The notes under the pieces: model-generated
The model's input: the letters and a program-made list of their open reading frames with translations, nothing else
The model's database searches: none
Told to the model about the DNA's origin: nothing
In this document: positions 16,561-26,936 of the stretch, one piece after another
Numbering within the stretch: the stretch's first letter is position 1
Layout: each line of letters begins with the position of its first letter
DNA from: Stutzerimonas kunmingensis
GTDB lineage: Bacteria; Pseudomonadota; Gammaproteobacteria; Pseudomonadales; Pseudomonadaceae
DNA length: 64,000 bases
Reading direction: 5' to 3'
Assembly: GCF_002929225.1 (NCBI RefSeq)
Contig: NZ_PISM01000004.1
Span: 1-64,000, forward strand
Position numbers and translations under genes: made by a program

Positions 16561-17757
16561 TCAGAGCACCTGAACGATGGCGTCAGTGACGTGACCGATG
16601 TTGTTGCGGTTCAGTGCGGCGGCGCAGATTCGACCGGTGCTGATGGCGTAGACGCCGAACTCGACACGCAGTCGCTCGACCTGCTCGGCCGTGAGGCCGG
16701 AGTAGGAGAACATGCCGCGCTGGGCGGCAACGAAGCTGAAGTCCGTCTTCGCGCCTTTGGCCGCCAATTGCTCGACCATGCTCAGGCGCAGCTCGCGGAT
16801 GCGGCTGCGCATCTCGCCCAGCTCGGCTTCCCACATGGCGCGCAGTTCCGGGCTGTTGAGCACCGCGGAGACGATCGTGGCGCCGTGGGTCGGCGGGTTG
16901 GAATAGTTGGTGCGGATCACGCGCTTGACCTGCGACAGTACGCGAGCCGACTCCTCGCGGCTCTGGGTGACCATCGACAGCGCGCCGACGCGTTCGCCGT
17001 ACAGCGAGAAAGACTTGGAGAACGAGCTCGAAACGAAGAAGGTCATGCCCGACTCGGCGAAAAGGCGCACGGCGGCGGCGTCCTCTTCGATGCTGTCGCC
17101 GAAGCCCTGGTAGGCGATGTCGATGAACGGCACGTGATCCTGGGCACGCAGCACGTCGAGAATCTGCTTCCAGTCATCCAGGTTCAGATCGACGCCGGTC
17201 GGGTTGTGGCAGCAGGCGTGCAGCACGACGATGGAGCGGGGTGGCAGGTTCTTCAGGTCCTGCAGCAGGCCGGCGCGATCGATGCCGTGATTGCTCGCGT
17301 CATAGTAGCTGTAGCTCTGGACCGGGAAACCGGCCGACTCGAACAGCGCGCGATGGTTTTCCCAGCTCGGGTTGCTGATGGCTACCACGGCGTCCGGCAG
17401 CAGGCGCTTGAGGAAGTCTGCGCCGACTTTGAGTGCGCCGGTTCCGCCCAGCGCCTGGGTAGTCACCACCCGGCCTTCGGCGATCAGCGGAGAATCGTTG
17501 CCGAACAGCAGCTTCTGTACGGCAGCATCATAAGCGGCAATGCCCTCGATCGGCAGATAGCCGCGGGGCGCGTGGGCAGCGATGCGGGCATGCTCCGCCT
17601 CGACCACGGCGCGCAGCAGTGGAATGCGACCTTCTTCGTTGTAGTAGACACCGACACCGAGGTTGACCTTGTTCGGCCGCGTGTCGGCGTTGAAGGCTTC
17701 ATTGAGGCCGAGGATAGGATCGCGCGGCGCCATTTCGACAGCAGAGAACAAACTCAT
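16561..17757 (-). CDS. Aromatic/aspartate aminotransferase (class I, TyrB/AspC-like)
   Basis: A 398-residue PLP enzyme of the aspartate aminotransferase Ia family. Seen: MSLFSAVEMAPRDPILGLNE at the start, the cofactor-pocket motif HACCHNPTGVD (near residue 190), DIAYQGFGD, and the PLP lysine in SSSFSKSFSLYGERVG. Arg near the C-terminus (SYSGL...ISTGRICAAALN) binds the substrate carboxylate. In Pseudomonas the copy next to uvrB is annotated as an aromatic amino acid aminotransferase; substrate preference cannot be read from sequence. It is divergent from uvrB across 296 bases that show no obvious LexA box or other motif. Confidence 0.9.
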   Translation of the reverse strand: MSLFSAVEMAPRDPILGLNEAFNADTRPNKVNLGVGVYYNEEGRIPLLRAVVEAEHARIAAHAPRGYLPIEGIAAYDAAVQKLLFGNDSPLIAEGRVVTTQALGGTGALKVGADFLKRLLPDAVVAISNPSWENHRALFESAGFPVQSYSYYDASNHGIDRAGLLQDLKNLPPRSIVVLHACCHNPTGVDLNLDDWKQILDVLRAQDHVPFIDIAYQGFGDSIEEDAAAVRLFAESGMTFFVSSSFSKSFSLYGERVGALSMVTQSREESARVLSQVKRVIRTNYSNPPTHGATIVSAVLNSPELRAMWEAELGEMRSRIRELRLSMVEQLAAKGAKTDFSFVAAQRGMFSYSGLTAEQVERLRVEFGVYAISTGRICAAALNRNNIGHVTDAIVQVL

Positions 17758-18053
17758 GGTGAGGGGGCTCGAAAGAGAAGAGTGACTAGATTCACCACCC
17801 TCGCGTCGGCGCGCAGGGTGATGCGCAAACGGGGCGGTAGTATAGCGGTCAAGCCTGTTGCCTGCGATATGCTACCGAGGTTTTCTGATCACTTTCGGTG
17901 CGTTTTGCGTACTGGAAAGATGGGCGGTTTCTCGGCTCTGCGCGCCCATCGCTGGTGGCGGATTCCAGGATCCGCTGGCTGTCGTGCCAAACCGCTGGAT
18001 GGCTGTTCGAAAGTCCGGCTGTCAAGCTCGCACATGTTACCTAGAGAGGCGAA

Positions 18054-20069
18054 ATGTCCAAGTTCGAACTGGTCACCCGTTTCAAGCCGGCCGGCGATCA
18101 ACCGGAGGCCATTCGGCAGATGATCGAAGGCATCGAGGCGGGGTTGTCGCACCAGACGCTGCTGGGCGTTACGGGCTCGGGCAAGACCTTCAGCGTCGCC
18201 AACGTCATCGCCCATGTGCAGCGGCCTACGCTGGTGCTGGCGCCAAACAAGACGCTGGCCGCGCAGCTCTATGGTGAGTTCAAGGCGTTCTTCCCGAACA
18301 ATGCGGTCGAGTATTTCGTTTCCTACTACGACTATTACCAGCCGGAAGCCTATGTGCCGTCGTCGGACACCTTCATCGAGAAGGATGCATCGATCAACGA
18401 TCACATCGAGCAGATGCGTCTGTCGGCAACCAAGGCGCTGCTGGAGCGCCCGGATGCGATCATCGTCACCACTGTGTCGTGCATCTACGGTCTGGGTGAT
18501 CCGCAGTCATACCTGAAGATGGTCCTGCACGTCGATCGAGGTGATCGGCTCGATCAGCGCGAGCTGCTGCGCCGGCTGACTGGACTGCAGTACACCCGCA
18601 ACGACATGGATTTCGCTCGTGCGACCTTCCGTGTGCGCGGCGACGTGATCGACATCTTCCCGGCGGAATCGGATCTCGAAGCGGTGCGCATCGAGCTGTT
18701 CGATGATGAGGTGGAGAGCCTGTCGGCCTTCGATCCGCTGACCGGGGAGGTCATCCGCAAGCTGCCGCGCTTCACCTTCTATCCCAAGAGCCACTACGTG
18801 ACGCCGCGGGAAACCCTGCTCGACGCGATAGAGAAGATCAAGGACGAGCTGCGCGAGCGGCTCGATTACCTGCGCAGTCAGAACAAGCTGGTGGAGGCGC
18901 AGCGGCTTGAGCAGCGCACGCGTTTCGATCTGGAAATGATTATGGAGCTGGGTTACTGCAACGGCATCGAAAACTACTCGCGCTATCTGTCCGGGCGCGA
19001 TGCCGGCGAGCCGCCACCGACGCTGTTCGACTACCTGCCGGCCGACGCGCTGCTGGTGATCGACGAGTCCCACGTTTCGGTGCCGCAGGTCGGCGCGATG
19101 TACAAGGGCGACCGCTCGCGCAAGGAAACCCTGGTGGAGTATGGCTTCCGGCTGCCATCGGCGCTGGATAACCGGCCGATGCGCTTCGACGAATGGGAGG
19201 CGATCTGCCCGCAGACCATCTTCGTCTCCGCGACACCCGGACCTTACGAGGCCGAACATGCTGGCCGCGTGGTGGAGCAGGTCGTGCGTCCGACGGGCCT
19301 GGTCGATCCACAGATCGAGGTGCGTCCTGCACTGACCCAGGTCGACGATCTGCTGTCGGAGATTCGCAAGTGCGTGGTCAAGGAGGAGCGGGTGCTGGTC
19401 ACCACGCTGACCAAGCGCATGGCCGAGGACTTGACCGACTACCTGGGTGATCACGATGTGCGCGTTCGCTACCTGCATTCGGACATCGATACCGTGGAGC
19501 GGGTCGAGATCATCCGCGACCTGCGGCTGGGCACTTTCGATGTGCTGGTGGGCATCAACCTGCTGCGCGAAGGCCTGGATATGCCTGAGGTGTCGCTGGT
19601 GGCGATCCTCGATGCGGACAAGGAAGGCTTCCTGCGTTCAGAGCGCTCGCTGATCCAGACGATCGGCCGCGCGGCGCGCAATCTCAACGGTCGCGCGATT
19701 TTGTATGCCGACAACATCACCGGGTCCATGCAGCGCGCCATGGACGAAACCGAGCGGCGGCGCAACAAGCAGATTGCCTTCAACGAGGCCAACGGCATCG
19801 TGCCCAAGGGCGTGAAGAAGGACGTGCAGGACATCCTCGAAGGCGCAACCGTACCAGGCTCGCGCAGCAAGAAGCGGCGTGGCGAGGCGAAAGCGGCGGA
19901 GGAGAGTGCGCGTTACGAGAACGAACTGCGTTCGCCGAGCGAGATCACCAAGCGGATTCGTCAGCTGGAAGAGAAGATGCTGAGTCTGGCGCGCGATCTG
20001 GAGTTCGAGGCGGCCGCCGAGGCGCGCGACGAGATTCACAAGCTGCGCGAGCGCTTGTTGCAGGTCTAG
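18054..20069 (+). CDS. uvrB: UvrABC excinuclease subunit B
   Basis: A 671-residue DNA damage recognition helicase-like protein of nucleotide excision repair, acting with UvrA and UvrC. Walker A is GVTGSGKTF (near residue 40), the DNA-clamping beta-hairpin is [12 protein letters not shown], the DEAD-type motif is IDESHV, motif VI is QTIGRAARN, and a C-terminal UVR domain (residues 632-667) binds UvrC. Length is standard. GAGAGG lies 7 to 8 bases before the ATG. It is followed by a GAGCGTC-type hairpin at about 20109-20130, probably a weak terminator, before gltX. Confidence 0.97.
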   Translation: MSKFELVTRFKPAGDQPEAIRQMIEGIEAGLSHQTLLGVTGSGKTFSVANVIAHVQRPTLVLAPNKTLAAQLYGEFKAFFPNNAVEYFVSYYDYYQPEAYVPSSDTFIEKDASINDHIEQMRLSATKALLERPDAIIVTTVSCIYGLGDPQSYLKMVLHVDRGDRLDQRELLRRLTGLQYTRNDMDFARATFRVRGDVIDIFPAESDLEAVRIELFDDEVESLSAFDPLTGEVIRKLPRFTFYPKSHYVTPRETLLDAIEKIKDELRERLDYLRSQNKLVEAQRLEQRTRFDLEMIMELGYCNGIENYSRYLSGRDAGEPPPTLFDYLPADALLVIDESHVSVPQVGAMYKGDRSRKETLVEYGFRLPSALDNRPMRFDEWEAICPQTIFVSATPGPYEAEHAGRVVEQVVRPTGLVDPQIEVRPALTQVDDLLSEIRKCVVKEERVLVTTLTKRMAEDLTDYLGDHDVRVRYLHSDIDTVERVEIIRDLRLGTFDVLVGINLLREGLDMPEVSLVAILDADKEGFLRSERSLIQTIGRAARNLNGRAILYADNITGSMQRAMDETERRRNKQIAFNEANGIVPKGVKKDVQDILEGATVPGSRSKKRRGEAKAAEESARYENELRSPSEITKRIRQLEEKMLSLARDLEFEAAAEARDEIHKLRERLLQV

Positions 20070-20223
20070 CAAGCTATTCTGGCGGATCGACCGTTTCGGC
20101 CTGTCCCGGAGCGTCTCCTTCGGGACGCTCTCGCTCTGCTTCCCGGTGTTCGGCTGGAGCCGGCTGCGCAGCGCCTGCTAACATTCGTCCCCTTTCCGTA
20201 TGTCCTACCGTCCGAGAGCATTC

Positions 20224-21705
20224 ATGACCACGGTTCGCACCCGCATCGCGCCATCTCCGACCGGCGATCCCCACGTCGGTACTGCCTACATCGCGCTGTT
20301 CAACCTGTGCTTCGCCCGACAGCACGGTGGCCAGTTCATCTTGCGCATCGAGGATACCGATCAGGTGCGCTCGACCCGTGAATCCGAGCAGCAGATCTAC
20401 GATGCGCTGCGCTGGCTGGGCATCGAATGGGACGAGGGTCCGGACGTTGGCGGTCCGCATGGCCCGTACCGGCAGAGCGAGCGCGGCGAGATCTACAAGA
20501 AGTACTCGGACGAGCTGGTCAGCAAGGGTCATGCGTTCCCGTGCTTCTGCAGCAGCGAGCGCCTGGATCAGGTGCGTGCCGAGCAGATGGCGAACAAGGA
20601 AACGCCGCGTTATGACGGCCATTGCATGCACCTCGATCCGGCCGAAGCTCAGCGTCGCATCGCTGCGGGTGAATCCCATGTAATTCGGATGAAGGTGCCG
20701 AGCGAAGGCGTGTGTCAGGTCAACGACATGCTGCGCGGCGCCGTCGAGATCGGCTGGGATCGCATGGACATGCAGGTACTGATGAAGGCCGATGGCCTGC
20801 CGACCTACTTCCTCGCCAACGTGGTCGATGACCACCTGATGGGCATCACTCATGTGCTGCGTGGCGAAGAGTGGCTGCCGTCGGCGCCCAAGCTGATCAA
20901 GCTGTACGAGTACTTCGGCTGGGAGCAGCCGCAGCTGTGCTACATGCCGCTGCTGCGCAATCCCGACAAGAGCAAGCTCTCCAAGCGCAAGAATCCGACC
21001 TCGGTGACCTTCTACGAGCGCATGGGTTTTCTGCCACAGGCGATGCTCAACTACCTCGGGCGCATGGGTTGGTCGATGCCTGACGAGCGCGAGAAATTCA
21101 CTCTGAACGAGATGATCGAGCACTTCGACATCCATCGCGTATCGCTCGGCGGACCGATCTTCGATCTGGAGAAGCTTTCCTGGCTGAACGGCCAGTGGCT
21201 GCGCGAACTACCGGTCGAGCAGTTCGCTGCCGAAGTGCAGAAGTGGGCATTCAATCCGCAGTACATGATGCAGATCGCGCCGCACGTGCAGCAGCGCGTG
21301 GAAACCTTCAGCCAGATTGCGCCATTGGCTGGCTTCTTCTTCTCCGGTGCATTGCCGCTCGACCCCGCATTGTTCGCGCACAAGAAGCTCGATGCGACGC
21401 AGGTGCGCCAGGTCATGCAGCTGATTCTGTGGAAGCTGGAAGCACTGCGCCAGTGGGAAAAGGAGCGCATCACCGCGTGCATCACCCAGGTGGCGGAACA
21501 TCTTGGCTTCAAGCTGCGCGATGTGATGCCGCTGATGTTCGCCGCCATCACCGGGCAGGCCAGTTCGGTATCGGTACTCGACGCGATGGAGATTCTCGGC
21601 CCGGATCTGACGCGATTCCGCCTGCGCAACGCACTCGAGTTGCTCGGTGGCGCGTCGAAGAAGGAAGCCAAGGAGTGGGAGAAGCTCGCGGCGTCGATTG
21701 TCTGA
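20224..21705 (+). CDS. gltX: Glutamyl-tRNA synthetase
   Basis: A 493-residue class I synthetase that charges tRNA-Glu. The HIGH-type motif is [10 protein letters not shown] and the KMSKS-type motif is [13 protein letters not shown]...HCMH carries the likely zinc ligands of the bacterial enzyme. The start at 20224 puts [14 protein letters not shown] at the N-terminus as in relatives; an ATG at 20200 would add 8 residues. Notably, the tRNA genes that follow include two tRNA-Glu(TTC), the substrate of this enzyme, though they have their own promoter. Confidence 0.97.
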   Translation: MTTVRTRIAPSPTGDPHVGTAYIALFNLCFARQHGGQFILRIEDTDQVRSTRESEQQIYDALRWLGIEWDEGPDVGGPHGPYRQSERGEIYKKYSDELVSKGHAFPCFCSSERLDQVRAEQMANKETPRYDGHCMHLDPAEAQRRIAAGESHVIRMKVPSEGVCQVNDMLRGAVEIGWDRMDMQVLMKADGLPTYFLANVVDDHLMGITHVLRGEEWLPSAPKLIKLYEYFGWEQPQLCYMPLLRNPDKSKLSKRKNPTSVTFYERMGFLPQAMLNYLGRMGWSMPDEREKFTLNEMIEHFDIHRVSLGGPIFDLEKLSWLNGQWLRELPVEQFAAEVQKWAFNPQYMMQIAPHVQQRVETFSQIAPLAGFFFSGALPLDPALFAHKKLDATQVRQVMQLILWKLEALRQWEKERITACITQVAEHLGFKLRDVMPLMFAAITGQASSVSVLDAMEILGPDLTRFRLRNALELLGGASKKEAKEWEKLAASIV

Positions 21706-21824
21706 GTGCGGGGCAGGGGCGGTGCTTGTGACCAGCATCGCCCCGAGGTGGTGGCGTTACCATTCGTCGGTGGTAAGTAGTTGTTCCTAATGCCAAAAAA
21801 ACTTCGGCCCGTTCGAAATTGTTG

Positions 21825-21853
21825 TTGACACTACTTGGGGGCGCCCCTAATAT
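21825..21853 (+). promoter_or_regulatory. Near-consensus sigma-70 promoter of the tRNA array
   Basis: TTGACA (21825-21830), a 17-base spacer, and TAATAT (21848-21853), followed by the GC-rich discriminator GCGCCCC. This lies 18 bases before the first tRNA-Ala. Such a discriminator is typical of stable-RNA promoters under stringent control by ppGpp/DksA. Confidence 0.9.
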
Positions 21854-21871
21854 GCGCCCCGTCCTCGAGAT

Positions 21872-21947
<76 letters not shown>

Positions 21948-22020
21948 ATCTCGAAGAGCAGAATTGCCACCAGCTTGTATTTGCCGCATAAGCGATACAG
22001 GTTGCGCTTGAAGGGTTTGC

Positions 22021-22096
22021 GTCCCCTTCGTCTAGTGGCCTAGGACACCGCCCTTTCACGGCGGTAACAGGGGTTCGAGTCCCCTAGGGGACGCCA
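22021..22096 (+). tRNA. tRNA-Glu (TTC), copy 1
   Basis: A 76-base cloverleaf with acceptor GTCCCCT/AGGGGAC, anticodon stem CCGCC/GGCGG and loop CTTTCAC, giving anticodon TTC; ends GCCA. It follows tRNA-Ala copy 1 by 73 bases. Confidence 0.97.
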
Positions 22097-22141
22097 TTAT
22101 TAAGCGATGTTCGACATCGCGCGTCGAGAGACGATAAATCT

Positions 22142-22217
<76 letters not shown>

Positions 22218-22262
22218 ATCACGGCTTGTCGATTGATTGTTCGGCAGGTTTGCGAAGGTTTC

Positions 22263-22338
22263 GTCCCCTTCGTCTAGTGGCCTAGGACACCGCCCTTTCA
22301 CGGCGGTAACAGGGGTTCGAGTCCCCTAGGGGACGCCA
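22263..22338 (+). tRNA. tRNA-Glu (TTC), copy 2
   Basis: Identical to the copy at 22021-22096. The spacer from tRNA-Ala copy 2 is 45 bases against 73 in the first pair. Confidence 0.97.
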
Positions 22339-22362
22339 TTTTTATTGCCCGTTTTGGGCTTC

Positions 22363-22397
22363 AAGGGGTCATCTTTCATGAGATGGCCCTTTTTGTT
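22363..22397 (+). terminator. Terminator of the tRNA array
   Basis: AAGGGGTCATCT, loop TTCATG, AGATGGCCCTTT with G-T pairs, followed by TTTGTTTT. It lies 25 bases after the last tRNA. Confidence 0.88.
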
Positions 22398-22529
22398 TTG
22401 CGCGGTCGAAAAGTCGGATGAGTCGCACTGCGCTGAATGTCTTGTCATTGCTCGCAGCAACAGGCGTGACTCGTCGCGGCCGCTGCGGTTTCATAGGTCA
22501 TCGCAAACGGCCAACGAGGCTTGCAACGA

Positions 22530-22979
22530 ATGAGCTGGGATCAGGCGGACGCGTTTACCATCGACCTGCAGGTGCAGTCCGAGCATATCGACGAGCTGGG
22601 CCATGCCAACAATGCGGTCTATGTAACCTGGCTGGAGCGGTGTGCCTGGCAGCATTCGCAGAGTCTGGGATTGGGCATCCACGACTACCGCCGCCTCGAC
22701 CGGGCGATGGCGGTGCTGCGGCACGAGATCGATTATCTGGCCGCGGCCTACGAAGGCGATCTGCTGCAGTTGGGAACCTGGATTTCCGAATCCGATCAGC
22801 GTTTGAAGATGAAACGCAATTTCCAGCTGATCCGACCGGCCGACGGCGCTACGCTGCTGCGCGCGCAGACGACTTTCGTTTGCATCGAGCTCTCCAGCGG
22901 GAAACCCAAGCGCATGCCGCCGGAGTTCATCGACGGCTACGGTAAAGCGCTGGTTCAGCCGTACCCGCTGGAGCTTTGA
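22530..22979 (+). CDS. Acyl-CoA thioesterase, 4HBT hotdog family
   Basis: A 149-residue hotdog-fold protein. The motif HIDELGHANNAVYVTWLE near the N-terminus is the 4HBT/YbgC-type signature, with the Asp/Asn region and the helix expected to bind the thioester. The family hydrolyses acyl-CoA thioesters; the physiological acyl chain cannot be told. I use the ATG at 22530 since CGAGG lies about 10 bases upstream; TTG at 22521 is too close to it. It is monocistronic and converges with the next gene. Confidence 0.85.
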   Translation: MSWDQADAFTIDLQVQSEHIDELGHANNAVYVTWLERCAWQHSQSLGLGIHDYRRLDRAMAVLRHEIDYLAAAYEGDLLQLGTWISESDQRLKMKRNFQLIRPADGATLLRAQTTFVCIELSSGKPKRMPPEFIDGYGKALVQPYPLEL

Positions 22980-22992
22980 CGAAGCTGGTTGC

Positions 22993-23247
22993 TCAGCCGC
23001 GCTGCTCGGGCTTCATGACGTCGCTCTCGCGGCGCTTCTCGGCATCCTCGCGCCAATCTTCCTGGATTTCCTCTTTCATTTTCGGGTCGGCGCCGCCATC
23101 TTCGTTCTCGCGAACCATTCCCTCGCCTTTCTTTTCCTGCTGGATGTTGGTGCCTTGCGGCTGAGTGTTCATCATGTCCTGGTCGGCCAGCGCAACCGCG
23201 GAAAACAAGCTGCCCAGTGCGATGATGCCTGCGTACAAGATTTTCAT
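22993..23247 (-). CDS. Small exported acidic protein of unknown function
   Basis: An 84-residue protein with a clear Sec signal (MKILYAGIIALGSLFSAVALA, cut likely after ALA), leaving a mature peptide of about 63 residues that is very hydrophilic and charged (EEIQEDWREDAEKRRESD). There are no cysteines. I do not recognise a family. The ribosome binding site is GGAGG (minus strand, about 23255). It is divergent from dinB, with 98 bases between them. Confidence 0.7.
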   Translation of the reverse strand: MKILYAGIIALGSLFSAVALADQDMMNTQPQGTNIQQEKKGEGMVRENEDGGADPKMKEEIQEDWREDAEKRRESDVMKPEQRG

Positions 23248-23345
23248 CTGAACCTCCGGCTATCGGGTGATAAAGGACTTACCATCTCAATAACCGACCT
23301 GCTGCGCTGAAGATTCGTTCACTCCTGTCCGGTGCCCTGTTTTCC

Positions 23346-24410
23346 GTGAGTCAGTCCACCCTTCGCAAGATCATCCATATTGATTGCGACTGCTTTTACG
23401 CCGCGATCGAGATGCGCGACGACCCCAGTCTGGCTCGGCGGCCGATCGCAGTTGGTGGCGCTGCGGATCGGCGCGGGGTCATTGCCACGTGCAACTACGA
23501 GGCGCGTGCATATGGTGTTCGCTCGGCCATGGCGTCCGGGCACGCACTGAAGTTGTGTCCTGATCTGCTGATCCTGCGGCCCCGCATGGATGCCTACCGG
23601 GAGGCTTCGCGTGAGATCCATAACATCTTTCGCACCTACACCGAGCAGATCGAGCCGCTGTCGCTGGACGAGGCTTATCTGGACGTCACTGCCTGCGAGC
23701 ATTTTTCCGGTAGCGCCACGCGTATTGCCGAGGACATCCGGCGTCGGGTCTGGCAGCAGCTGCGCATCACGGTGTCGGCGGGTGTTGCTCCGAACAAGTT
23801 TCTCGCCAAGATTGCCAGCGAATGGAATAAGCCCGACGGCCTGTTCGTCATTACCCCGGCACAGGTCGACGATTTCGTACAGGCGCTGGAGGTCAAGCGG
23901 CTGCATGGTGTTGGTCGCGTCACCGCTGAGAAGCTCGGCCGGCTCGGCATCCGCACCTGTAGCGACTTACGCGAGTGGCGCAAACTGGATCTGGTCCGCG
24001 AGTTCGGCGCGTTCGGTGAGCGGCTCTGGGGGCTGGCGCGCGGCGTCGATGAGCGGTCGGTGCAGGTGGAGAGTCGGCGCCAGTCGGTAAGCGTCGAGCA
24101 GACCTACGACAAGGATCTGCCGGACTTGGCGGCGTGCCTGGAGCGTCTGCCGGAGCTGCTGCAGCAGTTGGCTACCCGCATGGCGCGCCTCGACAACGGC
24201 TATCGACCCGGCAAGCCCTTCGTAAAGCTCAAATTCCATGATTTCACCCAGACCACAATGGAGCAGGCTGGCGCCGGACTCGAAATCGACGACTACGCCG
24301 ATCTGCTCGCCATCGCCTTCTCCCGTGGTGCGCGGCCGGTTCGGTTGATTGGCGTCGGCGTGCGGTTGGTCGATCTGCGCGGTGGTTTCGAGCAGCTCAC
24401 TCTGTTCTAA
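23346..24410 (+). CDS. dinB: DNA polymerase IV
   Basis: A 354-residue Y-family translesion polymerase. Seen: the first catalytic Asp in IHIDCDCFYAAIE, the steric region VIATCNYEARAYGV, the catalytic SLDEAYLDVT (Asp-Glu), the helix-hairpin-helix KRLHGVGRVTAEKLG, and a C-terminal little-finger domain. It ends with a QLTLF sequence, the usual beta-clamp-binding motif. The start is GTG. I find no consensus LexA box in the short upstream region, though SOS control is usual in this family. Confidence 0.95.
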   Translation: MSQSTLRKIIHIDCDCFYAAIEMRDDPSLARRPIAVGGAADRRGVIATCNYEARAYGVRSAMASGHALKLCPDLLILRPRMDAYREASREIHNIFRTYTEQIEPLSLDEAYLDVTACEHFSGSATRIAEDIRRRVWQQLRITVSAGVAPNKFLAKIASEWNKPDGLFVITPAQVDDFVQALEVKRLHGVGRVTAEKLGRLGIRTCSDLREWRKLDLVREFGAFGERLWGLARGVDERSVQVESRRQSVSVEQTYDKDLPDLAACLERLPELLQQLATRMARLDNGYRPGKPFVKLKFHDFTQTTMEQAGAGLEIDDYADLLAIAFSRGARPVRLIGVGVRLVDLRGGFEQLTLF

Positions 24411-24740
24411 GAGCGCCAGTTTCCTTTTCCTGCATCCATCGCGTGCTCATTCCGCTGACTACCGTTCGTCAGGTGCTTAGTTTGTGATGCCCTCGTGCGA
24501 CGAAAGGGCTTAAGCCGATATAGCGCCAGCTTATTAATTAACCCAGAATGCGCGCGATACTTGACGTCCTTAGATTGACGCTTTTCTGGTGCGCGATTGA
24601 TTTACGACAATATTTGGACGCACCCATCGGATATTGTTAGAGTCACGCCAGATGGCAATATGCTATCTATTTGACGCCCTCAATATCGATTCTCTGCTTT
24701 CTGGCAGTTGAGCACCGACGTCTTGGCGAGGGAGCCAGTG
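24411..24740. promoter_or_regulatory. AT-rich region upstream of the MSHA operon
   Basis: 330 bases without a gene, clearly AT-richer than dinB. It should hold the promoter of the msh operon. Several TTGA-type -35-like hexamers are present (24555-24580, 24671-24676), but none is paired with a good -10 at 16 to 18 bases. No known riboswitch is recognisable. Confidence 0.45.
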
Positions 24741-25661
24741 GTGGGTCTGTTTTCCAAAACCAAGAAATCAAAACCAGCCGGCATGCTCGGCATCGAGGCT
24801 GGTCCGCAAGGCATCGCATTGGCGCAGGTCGTTCGGGCGGCTGGCGCACGACCGATGCTGCCGTACTGCGAACACCTGGAAGGCAGTGCCGACGCACAGG
24901 CAGCGCTGCTGGAAAAAACCGTAAGCGAGCGGGCCTTGCAGGGCCTGCCGGCAAACGTGCTGCTACATCCTTCCGAATACCAGATGTTCCTTCTCGAAGC
25001 GCCTGAAGTGCCGCCGCAGGAATTGCGTGACGCCATGCGCTGGCGCATCAAGGACATGATCAGCCAGTCGCTGGACGATGTGGTGATCGACTGTTTCGCA
25101 CTGCCCGAGGACGCCTATCGCGGGCGCACGCGCATGGTCTATTGCGCCGTTCTCGAGAAAACCCGGATGCAGCATTACGCCCAGCTCGTGCGTCAGGCCG
25201 GTCTGCACATGGCGAGCATCGACATCACCGAGATGGCGTTTCGCAATCTGGGCTCGCTCGCCGGCGCCGAAGGCCTGAATCTCGCACTGCTGCGCCTGCG
25301 CACCAGCGAAGGCCTGATCTGCATCCAGAACGGCGCCGACCTTTACATGGCGAGGCGTATCGAGCAGGGGCTGGCCCGCGCCGCCCAGGATCTGGGCAGT
25401 ACGACACTGGAAATCCAGCGCTCGCTTGACTACTTCGAGAGCCAGCTCGGCAAGGGCTATATCAATCGCTTGATGTTGCTGCCCATGAAGCAGGATGGCG
25501 AGCGCGCCTATCAGGGGCTGGCCAGTGGCCTGGCGGTGAACCTGCAACGCCTCGACCTGCGCGAGCTCTTCCCCGGCCAGCCGGGTGCCGAGATGTCCGA
25601 AGCGCAGCAGGCGTTCTGCATTGGCGCCGTCGGCGCCGCCCTGCGTCAGGACGCCGTCTGA
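24741..25661 (+). CDS. mshI: MSHA biogenesis protein MshI (PilM-like)
   Basis: A 306-residue actin-like protein of the PilM group, expected on the cytoplasmic face of the pilus alignment complex. The N-terminal region MLGIEAGPQGIALAQV is the first phosphate-binding strand of the fold, and ALLRLRTSEGLICIQNG is part of the second domain. I start at GTG 24741 because GAGGGAG lies 6 to 7 bases upstream and the protein then opens MGLFSKTKK like other MshI; GTG 24738 and TTG 24708 are alternatives. First gene of the msh operon; its stop overlaps the next ATG by one base. Confidence 0.85.
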   Translation: MGLFSKTKKSKPAGMLGIEAGPQGIALAQVVRAAGARPMLPYCEHLEGSADAQAALLEKTVSERALQGLPANVLLHPSEYQMFLLEAPEVPPQELRDAMRWRIKDMISQSLDDVVIDCFALPEDAYRGRTRMVYCAVLEKTRMQHYAQLVRQAGLHMASIDITEMAFRNLGSLAGAEGLNLALLRLRTSEGLICIQNGADLYMARRIEQGLARAAQDLGSTTLEIQRSLDYFESQLGKGYINRLMLLPMKQDGERAYQGLASGLAVNLQRLDLRELFPGQPGAEMSEAQQAFCIGAVGAALRQDAV

Positions 25662-26266
25662 TGCAGAACGTCAATCTCTATCAGCGCGAACGTCGTCAGC
25701 AGGGTGGCCCGCGTCCGCGGCAACTCCTGCTTGGCGCATGTGTACTGGCGCTTGCCCTGGCTTCGCATGCTGCCTGGCAGGGCTGGAACCTCAAGCAGCG
25801 CGCCTCGGACCGTCAGTTGGCCGAGGCGCAGGCGGTCTCTGCAGAGGCGCAGCTGGCTGCATTCAAGGCCAACTATCGGGAACCGACGCTGGATACCCGG
25901 CTGCCTGCGCAACTGGCAGAGCGGGAAGCGGAGAACCGCCAGCTGCAGCGCCTCGCAACGCACCTGCGAACGCTCGATGGCCAGCTGCGCGGCGGCTTCG
26001 CGCCTGTACTGACGGCGCTGGCCGATCGGCACCCGCCGCGCGGGCTGTGGCTGACCCGCATCCGTCTGCAGGCGGGCGGCAGCGACATGCTGTTGCGCGG
26101 CTTGAGCCAGGATCAGGAACTGCTTCCGCTTTATCTGGAAAGCCTCGGGCGCAGCAAGACGTTGCAGGGTCGCGAGTTCGGTAGCTTCGATCTGCAGCGC
26201 GACGACAGCGGCCTGCTGGCGTTCCGCCTGGCATCCCGTGCGGCGGAGGAGGGCGACGATGAATAA
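25661..26266 (+). CDS. PilN-like MSHA assembly protein
   Basis: A 201-residue bitopic inner-membrane protein. The cytoplasmic start MQNVNLYQRERR carries the conserved INL/VNLY motif by which PilN binds PilM; one membrane helix follows (residues 24-42), then a coiled region (60-110) and a ferredoxin-like periplasmic domain. In other msh loci this position is called MshI2 or left unnamed. Translation is coupled to both neighbours, overlapping mshI by one base and mshJ by 8. Confidence 0.8.
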   Translation: MQNVNLYQRERRQQGGPRPRQLLLGACVLALALASHAAWQGWNLKQRASDRQLAEAQAVSAEAQLAAFKANYREPTLDTRLPAQLAEREAENRQLQRLATHLRTLDGQLRGGFAPVLTALADRHPPRGLWLTRIRLQAGGSDMLLRGLSQDQELLPLYLESLGRSKTLQGREFGSFDLQRDDSGLLAFRLASRAAEEGDDE

Positions 26267-26936
26267 CGCCATGCAAAACCTGCGGCAGCGCTGGCAGGCG
26301 CTGGCGCCGCGCGAGCAGTGGCTGAGCGTGCTGGTCGGCGCTTCCCTGCTGGGCATGCTTTATCTACTGCTAGTGGCTGAGCCGCTCGCCCAGCGCATCG
26401 CCCAACAGAACAGCCAGCTGCGTCTCGCCGAAGCCCGTCAGCTGGAGGCGAACAATGCGTTGCTCGAACTTCAGGCCAAGCTCGCGGCCGACCCCAATCG
26501 TCCTTATCGCGACGCACTCGATATTGCACGCACCAGCCGCGAACAGATTCTGCGCAGCATCGACGAGGAGACCCGCTCACTGGTTTCACCTGCACGCATG
26601 AAAGCGCTGCTGCAGGACCTACTGCGCCGTCAGCCTCAACTGCAGATGGTCGCGCTGCAGAGCTTCAGCGCGCCGCTGGAGTTGCCGGCCGGCGCGACGG
26701 ATGCGGCGAAGGATGCGCCGCCAGCGGCGGTCAGCTTCTACCGGCACGGCCTGCGTCTGACCCTGCAAGGCGGCTATTTCGACCTGCTCGATTACCTGCA
26801 GGCGGTGCAGAACAGTGGCTGGCGTCTGCATTGGGACAGCCTGGACTATCACATCGATGAGGCCGGGCCGGACAAAGCGCGGATCACGCTGGAGCTGCAT
26901 ACCTTGAGTCGCGAAGCGGGGTGGGTTGGTGTCTGA
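26259..26936 (+). CDS. mshJ: MSHA biogenesis protein MshJ (PilO-like)
   Basis: A 225-residue bitopic protein. It has a short cytoplasmic start, a membrane helix (LSVLVGASLLGMLYLLLVAE, residues 27-46), a long helical/coiled region, and a C-terminal ferredoxin-like domain (SFYRHGLRLTLQGGYFDLLDY). This is the PilO layout, and it follows the PilM- and PilN-like genes as in type IV pilus alignment modules. The ATG at 26259 overlaps the upstream stop; an ATG at 26238 lies further inside the upstream gene and is less likely. Confidence 0.85.
   Translation: MNNAMQNLRQRWQALAPREQWLSVLVGASLLGMLYLLLVAEPLAQRIAQQNSQLRLAEARQLEANNALLELQAKLAADPNRPYRDALDIARTSREQILRSIDEETRSLVSPARMKALLQDLLRRQPQLQMVALQSFSAPLELPAGATDAAKDAPPAAVSFYRHGLRLTLQGGYFDLLDYLQAVQNSGWRLHWDSLDYHIDEAGPDKARITLELHTLSREAGWVGV

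Noticed and set aside
16591-18123. Long plus-strand open frame opposite the aminotransferase gene
   Set aside because: It is an antisense shadow of a clearly recognisable PLP enzyme in GC-rich DNA; its translation is low-complexity and lacks family motifs.
23248-23345. LexA box before dinB
   Set aside because: No CTGT-N8-ACAG sequence is found in the interval.
24411-24740. A c-di-GMP riboswitch upstream of the msh operon
   Set aside because: The conserved GGTCACGCACAGGG-like core of the class I motif is not present.
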